Shown here in pieces: positions 9,856 to 18,025 of a stretch of DNA of 64,000 nt (position 1 is its first letter; each line of letters opens with the position of its first letter). The notes under the pieces were generated by a model, which did no database searches, was not told the origin of the DNA, and saw only the letters and a list, made by a program, of their open reading frames with translations. Origin of the DNA: Dokdonella fugitiva (GTDB lineage Bacteria > Pseudomonadota > Gammaproteobacteria > Xanthomonadales > Rhodanobacteraceae). The DNA lies in NCBI RefSeq assembly GCF_004342425.1, contig NZ_SLWQ01000002.1, positions 62,001-126,000 on the forward strand. Reading direction: 5' to 3'. The position numbers and the translations under genes were made by a program.

Positions 9856-10146
9856 TCACTTCTTGTCCTTGCTCGACTTGAACATCTCGAGCATGCGTTC
9901 GGTGACGACGTAGCCACCGGCGGCGTTGCCCGCGCCGAGCACGACGCCGATGAAGCCGATCGCGATCGCCAGCGGCGACTCGGCGTGGGCGAGCGCGATC
10001 ATCGCGCCGACCAGCACGATGCCGTGCACGAAGTTCGACCCCGACATCAGCGGCGTGTGCAGGATCACCGGCACGCGGCCGATGATTTCCTTGCCGGTGA
10101 ACGCGGCGAGCATGAAGATGTACAGCGCGAGAAATCCGTCAATCAT
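9856..10146 (-). CDS. pntAB: NAD(P) transhydrogenase subunit alpha part 2 (membrane portion)
   Basis: 96 residues corresponding to the membrane-spanning C-terminal part of E. coli PntA, here a separate subunit as in Rhodospirillum and xanthomonads. Three hydrophobic helices are visible (LALYIFMLAAFTGKEIIG, FVHGIVLVGAMIALAHA, IAIGFIGVVLGAGNAAGGYVV), followed by a charged end. The gene sits between pntAA and pntB, but the pntAA-pntAB gap is about 375 bases because an inverted-repeat-bounded pseudogene has been inserted there. Confidence 0.93.
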   Translation of the reverse strand: MIDGFLALYIFMLAAFTGKEIIGRVPVILHTPLMSGSNFVHGIVLVGAMIALAHAESPLAIAIGFIGVVLGAGNAAGGYVVTERMLEMFKSSKDKK

Positions 10147-10162
10147 TGCGTCACCTGCGCTG

Positions 10163-10185
10163 GAAAGCGAAAGATTGAAACACGG
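10163..10185 (+). repeat. Left arm of a perfect 23-bp inverted repeat
   Basis: The 23 bases here, beginning GAAAGCGAAAGATTG and ending AACACGG, recur exactly in inverted orientation at 10501-10523. The arms bracket the GxxExxY pseudogene and almost nothing else. Bases next to this arm continue as repeated ACACGGAG/ACACAGAG-like runs. This looks like the terminus of an inserted unit or of a hairpin-forming remnant. Confidence 0.8.
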
Positions 10186-10209
10186 AGCACACAGAGCACA
10201 CGGGAAAAG

Positions 10210-10500
10210 CTAAACGATCATGCGACGGATACCGTGCCGCAATACCTTTTCATTGAAGTTGATGAGCAATCCCTTGTGCAAGCCGGAGAGCCTGAGATAC
10301 GTCAGCAACTGCGCGCCGTGCACCGGCATCAATGACTCCACCGACTTCAATTCCACGACGAGCTGCCGTTCCACCGGCAAGTCCATGCGAAATCCGCAAT
10401 CAGGCCCGGTCTCCTAGTAACGAACAGGCACAGGCTTTTCCAATTCGTGTTCGCACCCCGCGGCCTGCAATTCGTAAGCGAGGCAGGTTCGATACACCGA
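10210..10500 (-). pseudogene. Truncated GxxExxY protein gene with an in-frame stop
   Basis: Read on the minus strand in one frame from about 10500 to the stop at 10210, the translation gives CLAYELQAAGCEHELEKPVP. It then reads VRY, a TAG codon, ETGPDCGFRMDLPVERQ and LVVELKSVESLMPVHGAQLL, and ends TYLRLSGLHKGLLINFNEKV plus LRHGIRRMIV. This is the C-terminal two thirds of the GxxExxY family (PD-(D/E)XK-like fold: the D in GFRMD and the E-x-K in VELKS). The N-terminal part holding the name motif is missing and the TAG interrupts it. The original activity, suspected to be nucleic-acid related, is unproven for the family. It sits inside the pnt operon between inverted repeats. Confidence 0.85.
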
Positions 10501-10523
10501 CCGTGTTTCAATCTTTCGCTTTC
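10501..10523 (-). repeat. Right arm of the 23-bp inverted repeat
   Basis: Exact reverse complement of 10163-10185. Its inner end abuts the GxxExxY pseudogene, and its outer end overlaps the last two bases of the pntAA stop codon. The insertion therefore took place immediately at the end of pntAA without harming it. Confidence 0.8.
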
Positions 10524-11652
10524 AGTCATCACCCACCAGCGCCTTGGCCGCCTCGTGGCGGATTTCGCCCGCGTGCGTCAGGCAGGTCTTGGCGATCAGT
10601 TCGTCGTTCCAGTCCAGCGTGAGAGCGCCGTCCTTGAGCGACAGCTCGAGGAAGTTGTAGAGGTTGCGGGCATACATCTCGCTCGCGTGCACGGGCGCGC
10701 TCGCCGGCAGGTTGGTCGTGCCGATGATGCTCACGCCGTTCGCGCTCTGCACGGTGCGGCCTGCCTCGGTGCCCTCGACGTTGCCTCCGGTTTCGGCGGC
10801 GATGTCGACGATCACCGCGCCCGCCTTCATGCCGGCGACCATCGCCGCCGAGATGATGCGCGGCGCCTTGCGCCCCGGCACCGCCGCGGTGGTGACGACG
10901 ACGTCGAAGGCCTTGAGTTGTTCGGCGAGTGCGCGCTGCTGCTGTTCGCGCTCCTCGGCGGTGAGTTCGCGCGCGTAGCCGCCGCTGCCGGCGGCGCTGA
11001 CGCCGAGGTCGAGGAACTTCGCGCCGAGCGACTCGATCTGTTCCTTCGTCTCCGGGCGCACGTCGAAGCCCTCGACCTGCGCCCCGAGGCGACGCGCGGT
11101 CGCGATCGCCTGCAGGCCCGCGACGCCGGCGCCGACGACGAGCACCTTGCTCGGGCGGATCGTGCCGGCCGCGGTGGTCAGCATCGGGAAGAACTTCGGC
11201 GCCGCCTCGGCGGCGATCAGCACTGCCTTGTAGCCGGCGACCGCAGCCTGCGAGGACAGCACGTCCATCGCCTGCGCGCGCGTCGTGCGTGGCAGCAGTT
11301 CCATCGCGAACGCGGTGATGCGGCGGTCGCGCAGCGCCTTCGTGCGCTCGGGCGCGAGGTGCGGCTGCAGGTGGGCGATGACGACCGCGCCTTCCTTGAG
11401 CGCGGCGATCTCGTCGAGTGAGGGCGGCTGCACGCGCAGCAGCACGTCGGCGAGGGCGAGCGCGGCGCGCGCGTCCGCGGCCGCCTCGCAACCGGCATAG
11501 GCGGCGTCGGCGAAGTACGCGCCCTGCCCCATGCCCGGTTCGATGACGATGTCGGCGCCGCGCGCCTTGAGCTTCTTCGCGACCTCGGGCGTCAATGCGA
11601 CACGGCGTTCGCCCGGTACGGTTTCGCGCAGCGCGACAACGGTCGTCGGCAT
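10522..11652 (-). CDS. pntAA: NAD(P) transhydrogenase subunit alpha part 1 (NAD-binding)
   Basis: About 376 residues of the soluble NAD(H)-binding domain I. It opens TTVVALRETVPGERRVALTP. The Rossmann dinucleotide loop is VLVVGAGVAGLQAIATARRLGAQV, and AEEREQQQRALAEQLKAFDVV and IVDIAAETGGNVEGTE match the alanine dehydrogenase/PNT family. It pairs with pntAB and pntB. Possible starts are GTG 11664, ATG 11658 and ATG 11652; 11652 is chosen because GTGAGG lies six bases upstream. The 3' end is immediately followed by the inverted repeat and pseudogene described separately. Confidence 0.93.
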   Translation of the reverse strand: MPTTVVALRETVPGERRVALTPEVAKKLKARGADIVIEPGMGQGAYFADAAYAGCEAAADARAALALADVLLRVQPPSLDEIAALKEGAVVIAHLQPHLAPERTKALRDRRITAFAMELLPRTTRAQAMDVLSSQAAVAGYKAVLIAAEAAPKFFPMLTTAAGTIRPSKVLVVGAGVAGLQAIATARRLGAQVEGFDVRPETKEQIESLGAKFLDLGVSAAGSGGYARELTAEEREQQQRALAEQLKAFDVVVTTAAVPGRKAPRIISAAMVAGMKAGAVIVDIAAETGGNVEGTEAGRTVQSANGVSIIGTTNLPASAPVHASEMYARNLYNFLELSLKDGALTLDWNDELIAKTCLTHAGEIRHEAAKALVGDD

Positions 11653-11792
11653 GACCATCCTCACCTATCGGTCGGAGCGCCGATCCTAGCCCAGATCGCG
11701 CGATGCTGGCGAGCCTCGCGCGCGGCTTGCGCAGCACGGCGCGCGTCCGCACTTCACCCGCTCCGGTCAGGCTATCCTTGCGTACTTCCGAC

Positions 11793-12377
11793 ATGACGAC
11801 GGCATCCGCCTTGAATCTTCTCGACCTGCTCGACCAGCGCCGCTCCGTGCCCGCGCGCCAGCTCGGCGAACCCGGCCCCGACGCCGCCCAGCTCGAACAC
11901 CTCCTGCAGGCAGCGATACGCGTGCCCGACCACGGCAAGCTCGTGCCGTGGCGCCTGCTCGCGATCCGCGGCGGAGCGCGTGCGCGCCTCGGCGAGCGCC
12001 TCGCCGCGATCCACGCGCAGACCGAGCCCGCGGTCGCGCCCAGCGCGCTCGAGAAGGACCACGAGCGCTTCAACGCCGCGCCGCTCGTCGTCGCGGTGAT
12101 CGCGCGCATCGAAGCCGATCATCCGAAGATCCCCGCGCAGGAGCAGCTGCTGTCCGCCGGCTGCGTCGCCTACAACCTGCTGCTCGGCGCGCAGGCGCTC
12201 GGCTTCGGCGCGCAATGGCTGACCGGCTGGGCCGCCTACGACGGCGAGGTCGCGCGCGAGCTGGGCCTCGGCGCGAACGAGCGCATCATCGCCTTCGTGC
12301 ACATCGGCACCGCGAAGGAGCCCGCGCCCGAGCGCGCGCGGCCGGCGCTCGCCGACGTCTGGTCGGAGTGGACCTGA
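11793..12377 (+). CDS. Nitroreductase family protein (YdjA-like)
   Basis: 194 residues of the FMN-dependent nitroreductase fold. It has LLDQRRSVPARQLGEPGPDA at the N-terminus, RVPDHGKLVPWRLLAIRG (FMN-contacting segment), QEQLLSAGCVAYNLLLGAQALGFGAQWLTG, and a C-terminal FVHIGT. The short length fits the YdjA subgroup. No clear Shine-Dalgarno precedes the ATG at 11793. Substrate not deducible. It is followed after four bases by the exonuclease gene, so the two are probably co-transcribed. Confidence 0.83.
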   Translation: MTTASALNLLDLLDQRRSVPARQLGEPGPDAAQLEHLLQAAIRVPDHGKLVPWRLLAIRGGARARLGERLAAIHAQTEPAVAPSALEKDHERFNAAPLVVAVIARIEADHPKIPAQEQLLSAGCVAYNLLLGAQALGFGAQWLTGWAAYDGEVARELGLGANERIIAFVHIGTAKEPAPERARPALADVWSEWT

Positions 12378-12381
12378 GGCG

Positions 12382-13269
12382 ATGGGCGACACCGTCCACC
12401 TCGTCGACGGCAGCCTGTACGTCTGTCGCGCCTGGTTCGCACAGGTGCCCGATGCGCACGACGCGGACGGCCATCCCGTGCACGCCGTGCACGGCTTCGC
12501 GCGCTTCCTGCTCGACCTGTTCGAACGCGCGAAGCCGACGCACGTCGCGGTCGCATTCGACGAATCGCTGAATACGTCGTTCCGCAACGCGCTGTATCCG
12601 GCCTACAAGGCGAACCGACCGGCTGCGCCGGCCGACCTCATGCGCCAGTTCGAGGGCTGCAAGGCGATCGCGCGCGCGCTCGGCGCGGCCGTGCTCAGCG
12701 ACGACCAGTACGAAGCCGATGACCTCATCGGCAGCGCGCTCGCGCGCCTGCGCGAAGCCGGCTTCCGCGGAGTGATCGTTTCCGCCGACAAGGATTTCGG
12801 CCAGCTCATCGGCCACGCCGACGAACAGTGGGACCCGGCGCGCAACCAACGCTGGGACAGCGCCGGCGTGAAGTCGCGCCTCGGCGTGCATCCGCACCAG
12901 GTCGCCGACTACCTCGCCCTCACCGGCGACGCGGTCGACAACATTCCCGGCGTGCCCGGCATCGGCGCGAAGACCGCGGCGATCCTGCTGCATCATTTCG
13001 GCACGCTCGATGCGCTGCTGTCGCGTGCCGAAGAGGTCGCCTTCCTGCGCGCCCGCGGCGCCGCGGCCGCGGCGATGCGCCTGCGCGAGCATGCGGAGTT
13101 GGCACGCCTGTCGCGCGCGCTGACCGGCATCGCGCTCGATGCACCGGTGCCGGCGAGTGCCGACGACTACCGGCGCAAGCCGCTCGACGCCGCGATCGAC
13201 GACCTGCTGGAACGGATGCGCTTCGGGCCGCTCACGCGCGCCCGCGTGCGGGCATTGCGCGAAGGCTGA
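12382..13269 (+). CDS. Stand-alone 5'-3' exonuclease (Pol I N-terminal domain type)
   Basis: 295 residues equal to the 5' nuclease domain of DNA polymerase I, without a polymerase part. Acidic metal-binding motifs are visible: HLVDGSLYVCRAWF, VAFDESLNTSFRN, YEADDLIGSALA and VSADKDFGQLI. The helix-hairpin-helix region with its aspartate is LTGDAVDNIPGVPGIGAKTA. It resembles E. coli Xni (ExoIX), a flap/5' nuclease in DNA repair or replication. The length is above Xni (251). A GC-rich stretch with REP-like palindromes follows. Confidence 0.88.
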   Translation: MGDTVHLVDGSLYVCRAWFAQVPDAHDADGHPVHAVHGFARFLLDLFERAKPTHVAVAFDESLNTSFRNALYPAYKANRPAAPADLMRQFEGCKAIARALGAAVLSDDQYEADDLIGSALARLREAGFRGVIVSADKDFGQLIGHADEQWDPARNQRWDSAGVKSRLGVHPHQVADYLALTGDAVDNIPGVPGIGAKTAAILLHHFGTLDALLSRAEEVAFLRARGAAAAAMRLREHAELARLSRALTGIALDAPVPASADDYRRKPLDAAIDDLLERMRFGPLTRARVRALREG

Positions 13270-13298
13270 GCCCGGACGGTACGGCGGGGTTTTTCGTT

Positions 13299-13413
13299 GG
13301 AACGGCGGGAGCCGCGATGCACGGCTCCTGCAGGAGCCCATCCTGCGGGCGAACGCGACGTCGCCGTGCACCGGGGCGTGGCGGTCGCCCACGGCGTGCG
13401 TTCCTGCCACAGG
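13299..13413. repeat. REP-like palindrome cluster (two families)
   Basis: In the 210-base gap between convergent genes, one unit at 13327-13357 reads CCTGCAGGAGCCCATCCTGC and continues GGGCGAACGCG. A related unit lies inverted at 13381-13413. The pair matches the unit found twice at 41020-41102 and resembles the xanthomonad 'TAGGAGCCCACCCTGTGGGCGA' type REP. Just before it, 13299-13319 (AACGGCGGGAGCCGCGATG) belongs to a second family also seen at 17944-18022. No ORF is seen in this gap. Confidence 0.7.
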
Positions 13414-13479
13414 CGTCGTTCATTCCATCCCGCCGCGCGGGCTCCGGGCGGAAAGCGCGTCGCGCGCACCGCCCCCGCG

Positions 13480-14955
13480 TCAATTCCCCGTGACCGACTG
13501 CGAACCGCCTTCGACGTTCGAGAACTTGCCGCTGCCCGGCTTCGATTCGCTGATCACCGGCGGTTTGCCGGGCACGGCGGGCGCCAGAGGAGCGCCCTGG
13601 TCCCACGACGCCGCGAGGCTGCTGCGATAGATCTTCACCGCCTCGAGCTTGGACGCGTCGTTCGGGTTGCCGTACGAGTCGTAGCCACCGCGCTGGCTGT
13701 TGGCGATGAAATAGAAGCCGTCGCCATCGACGACGCCGACGGTCGGCACCTTGAACTCGGGCTTGCCCGAATCGAGGATGATCGCGCGCGTCACCGTGCG
13801 GCCATCGTCGTCGAGGCGCAGGCGGATCACGCGCTTGGGCACCATGCCACTCTGCACCGCGACGAGCGTGCCCTGGTACCAGGCGAGGCCATCGACGCCG
13901 CCGAGCGGCAGCTTCGACGGATCGTAGACCAGATCGAAGCCGGTGCCCGCGGCGAGGTCGACGCCGAACACGCCGAGGGCATAGTCGGCGAAATAGAGCT
14001 TGCGCCCGTCATCGCTGAGCGCGAGGCCACGCACGCTCGTGAGCTTGGGGTTGGCGACGGTCGGCTTGAGCGTGTCGCCGTCGACGCGGTAGATGATGTT
14101 GCGCAGGCCGTCGGCGACGAAGACGAGCCCGCCCTTGCCGGCCGCGATGCTCGACAGCGTGCGCGGCTTCGCATCCGGCGTCAGCAGGTACTTGGCGAGC
14201 AGCTTGCCGCTCGAAAGCTGGAACTTGAACACGCCAGCCTTGCCGAAGTCGGCCTGGTTGAAATCCTTGAAGTACACCGACGAGGTGCTCGCGACGTAGA
14301 GCGCATCGTCTTCCGGCACGGCCGCGAGCGCATACACGCTCCACAGGCCGTTTCCGGCATCCGGGCTGATGAAGTCGGAGAGTTTGCCGTCCTTGCCGAG
14401 CAACTGCACCTTGCCGTCGCGCACGCTGCCGACGAGCAGCTTGTCGCGCTTGGGATCGTAGGCGATCGCTTCGTAGAGATGGTCGCCGGCCGGCAGCGTC
14501 GCCGCGAGCTTGCCGTCGCCGGTCGGCTTGGCGGTCTCGGCGTAACGATCGAGGATGTAGGACCACACCTTCGTCGTCGTCACCTTGGCGAAATCCGGAT
14601 CGTTGGCGATGTCGTAGGCGTAGCCCTGCTTCTGCATGTTGAGCAGCAGGTCATACGTCTTCGCCTTCTCGTCGCGCAGCGCGTAGGTCTTGGCCAGCGC
14701 GAACTTCGCTTCGCCGCTGTTCGGCAGCAGGAAGGAGAGGCGCTGCAGCGTCCACTCGAGGTGCTCGAGGTCGCCCTTCTCCTTGTAGATCGCCGCGAGG
14801 CGCAGCAGCGGGGCGGGACTCGTCGTCTTGTCGATGTCGGCCTTCGTCAACGCCGACGGGTCGAGGCCGCGCGGGGCAGCCGCCGGCTCCTGCGCCAGGG
14901 CCCAGCCCGCCGCGAAGGCGAGGGTGAATGCGCATAGAATGCGGCGCTTGATCAT
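13480..14955 (-). CDS. Exported protein with TPR-like N-terminus and beta-propeller
   Basis: 491 residues with a signal peptide (MIKRRILCAFTLAFAAGWALA, cleavage near residue 21). After it, residues about 30-140 are helical and TPR-like (PLLRLAAIYKEKGDLEHLEW, RLSFLLPNSGEAKFALAKTY). From about 150 on, repeated blades follow with periodic motifs such as YDPKRDKLLVGSVRDGKVQL, GLVFVADGLRNIIYRVDG and LYFADYALGVFGVDLAAGTG, in the style of SMP-30/NHL/gluconolactonase propellers. The ATG at 14955 has GAGG eight bases upstream. It probably works in the periplasm. No catalytic residues can be assigned with confidence; function unknown. Confidence 0.75.
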   Translation of the reverse strand: MIKRRILCAFTLAFAAGWALAQEPAAAPRGLDPSALTKADIDKTTSPAPLLRLAAIYKEKGDLEHLEWTLQRLSFLLPNSGEAKFALAKTYALRDEKAKTYDLLLNMQKQGYAYDIANDPDFAKVTTTKVWSYILDRYAETAKPTGDGKLAATLPAGDHLYEAIAYDPKRDKLLVGSVRDGKVQLLGKDGKLSDFISPDAGNGLWSVYALAAVPEDDALYVASTSSVYFKDFNQADFGKAGVFKFQLSSGKLLAKYLLTPDAKPRTLSSIAAGKGGLVFVADGLRNIIYRVDGDTLKPTVANPKLTSVRGLALSDDGRKLYFADYALGVFGVDLAAGTGFDLVYDPSKLPLGGVDGLAWYQGTLVAVQSGMVPKRVIRLRLDDDGRTVTRAIILDSGKPEFKVPTVGVVDGDGFYFIANSQRGGYDSYGNPNDASKLEAVKIYRSSLAASWDQGAPLAPAVPGKPPVISESKPGSGKFSNVEGGSQSVTGN

Positions 14956-15027
14956 CGTGTCTACCTCGAGGGGACGGGCGGACACAGACCGCCAACGCCC
15001 TGATAAGTTTCAGGAAAGCCGCCTACA

Positions 15028-15564
15028 ATGACCGAAACGGAAACCCTTTGCAATGGAAAGTGGCTGCGCCTCAAGCGCCGCGGCCGCTGGGAATACGCCG
15101 AGCGCACGAATCCGGGCGGCGGGGTCATGATCATCGCGGTAACCCCGGAGGACCGCATCCTGTTCGTCGAACAGTATCGCCCGGCGATCGAATGCATGAC
15201 GATCGAGATGCCCGCCGGCCTCGTCGGCGACGTCGCCGGCAACGCCGACGAGAGCGCGGTCGACGCGGCCCACCGCGAACTCGTCGAGGAAACCGGCTAC
15301 CGCGCCGGCCGCATCGACTTCCTCATGGCCGGACCGACCTCGGCCGGCATGAGCAACGAGATCCTCGCCTTCGTCCACGCCCGCGACCTCGTCCGCGTCG
15401 AACAGGGCGGCGGCGACGAAACCGAAGACATCACCGTGCACGAAGTCCCGCGCCGCGACGCGGCCACGTGGCTCGTCGAAAAGATCAACGCCGGCTACTC
15501 GATCGACCCCAAGATGTTCGCCGGCCTGTACATGCTCGACCACGCAGCACTGTTCGCACGCTGA
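15028..15564 (+). CDS. Nudix hydrolase, ADP-ribose pyrophosphatase-like
   Basis: 178 residues. The Nudix box is visible as GNADESAVDAAHRELVEETG; the REL-x-EE-x-G core is intact, but the leading glycine is displaced by two residues from the textbook spacing. Flanking features (EQYRPAIECMTIEMPAGLV before, AGPTSAGMSNEILAFVHA after) match the ADP-ribose/NDP-sugar diphosphatase (NudF/NudE-like) subgroup. The enzyme hydrolyses nucleoside diphosphate-X compounds in the cytosol. Exact substrate undetermined. Confidence 0.85.
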   Translation: MTETETLCNGKWLRLKRRGRWEYAERTNPGGGVMIIAVTPEDRILFVEQYRPAIECMTIEMPAGLVGDVAGNADESAVDAAHRELVEETGYRAGRIDFLMAGPTSAGMSNEILAFVHARDLVRVEQGGGDETEDITVHEVPRRDAATWLVEKINAGYSIDPKMFAGLYMLDHAALFAR

Positions 15565-15602
15565 CTGCGACGCGTCGAGCGCAAGAGAGCCGCCGCAGGG
15601 AT

Positions 15603-15800
15603 TGGAACGCGAAGAGACGAAGGACACGAAGAAGAGCTGATGGCAAAGAGCCCGGAACACGGGACACCGGGAAGGCAAGCCGGGGAAAGGCTCTTGTAAA
15701 AGCTGTTCCTCCGTGTTTCAGCCTTCTCCAGCTTTTCCCCTGATCCTGCTTTCCTTCGCGTCCTTCGCGTTTCAGGCTCTTCCTTTCCTGCTTTCAAGCT
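15603..15800. repeat. AG-rich inverted flanks resembling the surroundings of GxxExxY genes
   Basis: This part of the 253-base gap between the convergent Nudix and MAPEG genes has no credible ORF. The plus strand at 15603-15636 and the minus strand at about 15743-15800 carry related purine-rich strings built from GAAGGACACGAAG / GAAGGACGCGAAG. GAAACACGGAG, seen beside the pnt pseudogene at 10178-10188, recurs inverted at 15709-15719. It looks like the emptied or decayed shell of the same kind of unit. Confidence 0.45.
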
Positions 15801-15817
15801 TTCGCTTCTTCCTCGAA

Positions 15818-16216
15818 TCAGCGGATCGAAGTGAAGGCGAGCCACTGCCAGAGGATCAGGATGGCCATCGCGGCCATGATGCCCCAGGTGAGCGTGGTGC
15901 CGGTGACGCGGCCGATGCGCGAGAAGGACGGGATCGACATGCCGAGGGCATGCAGCACGCGGCCGGCGAGCAGTATGCAGCCGCAGGCGTGCAGCCAGGG
16001 CGGCGCGGTCTGGTTCCATTCGAGCAGGCCGAGCAGGAGCAGCGCGAGCGGCAGGTTCTCGATCGCGTTGGCGTGCGCGCGGATGCGCAGGAACATGTCC
16101 GCGTCGCCGCCGTCGCCGGTGTAGATGTTCTTGCCGTGGCGGCCGATCGACGTTCGCAGCGCGAGCACCAGCACGAGCAGGGTCGCGAGCGCGGCGTAGA
16201 TTCCGGTGATATGCAT
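15818..16216 (-). CDS. MAPEG family membrane protein
   Basis: 132 residues with four hydrophobic helices and the MAPEG pattern: an N-terminal helix (ITGIYAALATLLVLVLALRTSI), then MFLRIRAHANAIENLPLALLLLGLLE with the conserved E-N-x-P, then CILLAGRVLHALGM. MAPEG proteins include microsomal glutathione transferases and bacterial homologues of unclear role in eicosanoid-like or detoxification chemistry. The ATG at 16216 follows AGGGGA. It converges with the Nudix gene. Confidence 0.86.
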   Translation of the reverse strand: MHITGIYAALATLLVLVLALRTSIGRHGKNIYTGDGGDADMFLRIRAHANAIENLPLALLLLGLLEWNQTAPPWLHACGCILLAGRVLHALGMSIPSFSRIGRVTGTTLTWGIMAAMAILILWQWLAFTSIR

Positions 16217-16348
16217 GGTCGTCCCCTGGTGTGATGCGCCTACGGTACACGCGCGCCACCGGCTCGTCACATCGGCGAAGCGGCCCGGGCTGGACGACGG
16301 CGCCGACGCATGCGGCTTCGATGATGCGCGCGGCGCTCGCGCCCGGGA

Positions 16349-17038
16349 TCAGCGCTTGATCGCGTGCAGCCGGCCGTCGCGCTGCACGCCGCTCACGTTG
16401 CGCGTCCCGGCCGGCACGATGCGGTACGCGACGCGCAGGTCGCCCGCGGCGGGTTTGCCCGGATCGCCCGTGCACAGCGCGCCGTCGCAGTCGCGGAACG
16501 TCGCGGCGAGGTTCGGCGGCAGGCGTGCGGCCGTCACCGGGTACGGCTGCGCCGGCGCGCCGGTGGCGGCGAGATCCGCATCGATCGCGTACGCACCGAG
16601 GCGCACTTCGCCCGCGGCAAACGCTTCGCTCGAGAACGGGAACGGCACGTCGTTGCGGTGGCCCGCGTCCCGGAATGCGTGCGAATCGATGCGGCGCGGC
16701 GACCATTCGAGCGCATAGCGGCAGTCGGAACCGGCGCAGTGCTCCTGCCATTGCAGCATTTGCACCTCGCGCAGGAGCATGACCGCGTCCGCCTGGATCG
16801 ACAGCTCGCCGTCACGCGCGGGGCGCGCGACCTGCAGGCGGCCGCTGAGCTCGACTTCGCGTCCCTCGTTGCGCGCATCGACGCGGTCGATGTTCGTGGG
16901 CACCACGGGCGCCGGCGCCGTCGAGGGCGCGTGCGGGCGATGACGCAACCACCACGCCGTCGCGATGCCGACCGCGATCACCACGACGGCGACCAGCACC
17001 GCCGGCCTACCGCGGGAACGGCGCCCGCGCCGCGCCAT
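16349..17038 (-). CDS. TMEM43-like membrane protein
   Basis: 229 residues. A basic start is followed by one transmembrane helix (residues about 13-31, AVLVAVVVIAVGIATAWW), and the rest is extracytoplasmic. The segment VMLLREVQMLQWQEHCAG with a downstream YALEWSPRRIDSHAF and NDVPFPFSSEAFAAGEVRLG matches the PF07787 (TMEM43) signature, though bacterial members normally have further helices at the C-terminus that are absent here, so it may be a short variant. It overlaps the MBL gene stop by one base (TGATG), indicating coupling. Role unknown. Confidence 0.68.
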   Translation of the reverse strand: MARRGRRSRGRPAVLVAVVVIAVGIATAWWLRHRPHAPSTAPAPVVPTNIDRVDARNEGREVELSGRLQVARPARDGELSIQADAVMLLREVQMLQWQEHCAGSDCRYALEWSPRRIDSHAFRDAGHRNDVPFPFSSEAFAAGEVRLGAYAIDADLAATGAPAQPYPVTAARLPPNLAATFRDCDGALCTGDPGKPAAGDLRVAYRIVPAGTRNVSGVQRDGRLHAIKR

Positions 17039-17901
17039 CAGGCCGCCTCGCCGACGAGTTCGGCGACTTCGCCGCGCGTGCCGAAGCGGCCCTTGTCGTC
17101 TCGCGTGACGTGCGCGCAGGCGCAGCCGACGTCGTGGGTGAAGAACAGGCGCACGTCGCGCGCGAGCTTGTCCTCGAGGAACGCGCGCTTCTCGTCGATG
17201 AGCAGTTCGGGGTAGCGGTCGTAGCCCATCGTGATCGGCAGGTGTACCCATGGCCGCCCGGGAATGAGGTCGGCGCAGAACACGATGCCACCGCCCGACG
17301 TCGCGATCTCGGACAGCATGAGGCCGGGCGTATGCCCGTTCGAGTACGTGAAGCGCACCTGCATGCCGAGGGTGAGCGAATGCGTGCCCTGCACGCGCTC
17401 GAGCCGGCCCGAGGCTTCGAGCAGCGGTTGCAGTTCGGGAATGAACGACGCGCGGTCGCGCGGATGCGGATGCGTCGCGCGCTGCCAGCACTCCTCGCCG
17501 ACGATGTAGGTCGCGTTCGGGAACAGGAGGCCCGGCGCCTCGCCTTCCTCCCAAGGCGTGAGCAGGCCGCCCGCGTGGTCGAAATGCAGGTGCGAGACGA
17601 CGACGGCGTCGATGTCCTCGTGCGAGAACCCGGCTGCGCGCAGCGAATCGAGCAGCACGTGGCGATCCTCGACCACGCCGAAGCGTTCACGCAGCTTAGG
17701 TTCGAAGAATGCGCCGATTCCGGTCTCGAACAGCACGGTCTTGCCATTGAGACCTTCGACCAGCAATGCGCGACACGCGAGCGGGATGCGGTTGTCCACG
17801 TCCGGCGTGATCCAGTGTTCCCACATCGCGCGCGGCACGTTGCCGAACATCGCGCCACCGTCGAGTTTCTGCGAGTTGCCGAGGATGGACCAGAGTTTCA
17901 T
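17038..17901 (-). CDS. MBL-fold metallo-hydrolase
   Basis: 287 residues. The zinc ligand motif [10 protein letters not shown] (HxHxDH), a later [10 protein letters not shown] and a terminal [12 protein letters not shown] place it in the metallo-beta-lactamase superfamily, of the quorum-quenching-lactonase/AttM-like or general hydrolase type. The sequence has no signal peptide. The substrate is not deducible; the longer N-terminal region ([20 protein letters not shown]) is shared with uncharacterised hydrolases. Start ATG 17901; REP-like palindromes lie just upstream, between it and the upstream ggt gene. Confidence 0.86.
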   Translation of the reverse strand: MKLWSILGNSQKLDGGAMFGNVPRAMWEHWITPDVDNRIPLACRALLVEGLNGKTVLFETGIGAFFEPKLRERFGVVEDRHVLLDSLRAAGFSHEDIDAVVVSHLHFDHAGGLLTPWEEGEAPGLLFPNATYIVGEECWQRATHPHPRDRASFIPELQPLLEASGRLERVQGTHSLTLGMQVRFTYSNGHTPGLMLSEIATSGGGIVFCADLIPGRPWVHLPITMGYDRYPELLIDEKRAFLEDKLARDVRLFFTHDVGCACAHVTRDDKGRFGTRGEVAELVGEAA

Positions 17902-17943
17902 TGCGGATGTCCGTTCGTTTCGTTGGCGGCGTTGCTTCCGTGG

Positions 17944-18022
17944 GGAGCGGCGGAAGCCGCGATGACCCTTGAGTCGAGGGCTCGGGGCTCGGGACTGAAA
18001 AGCATCGCGGCTGGAGCCGCTC
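17944..18022. repeat. REP-like inverted pair
   Basis: Two arms, GAGCGGCGGAAGCCGCGATG near 17945-17964 and CATCGCGGCTGGAGCCGCTC at 18003-18022, are near reverse complements of each other. They lie in the gap between ggt and the MBL gene. One more copy of this unit lies at 13299-13319. Together they could form a long hairpin after ggt. Confidence 0.65.
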
Positions 18023-18025
18023 GCG

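Noticed and set aside
10347-10532. 61-residue ORF in the pnt gap
   Set aside because: It is an out-of-frame reading of the GxxExxY pseudogene and the inverted repeat.
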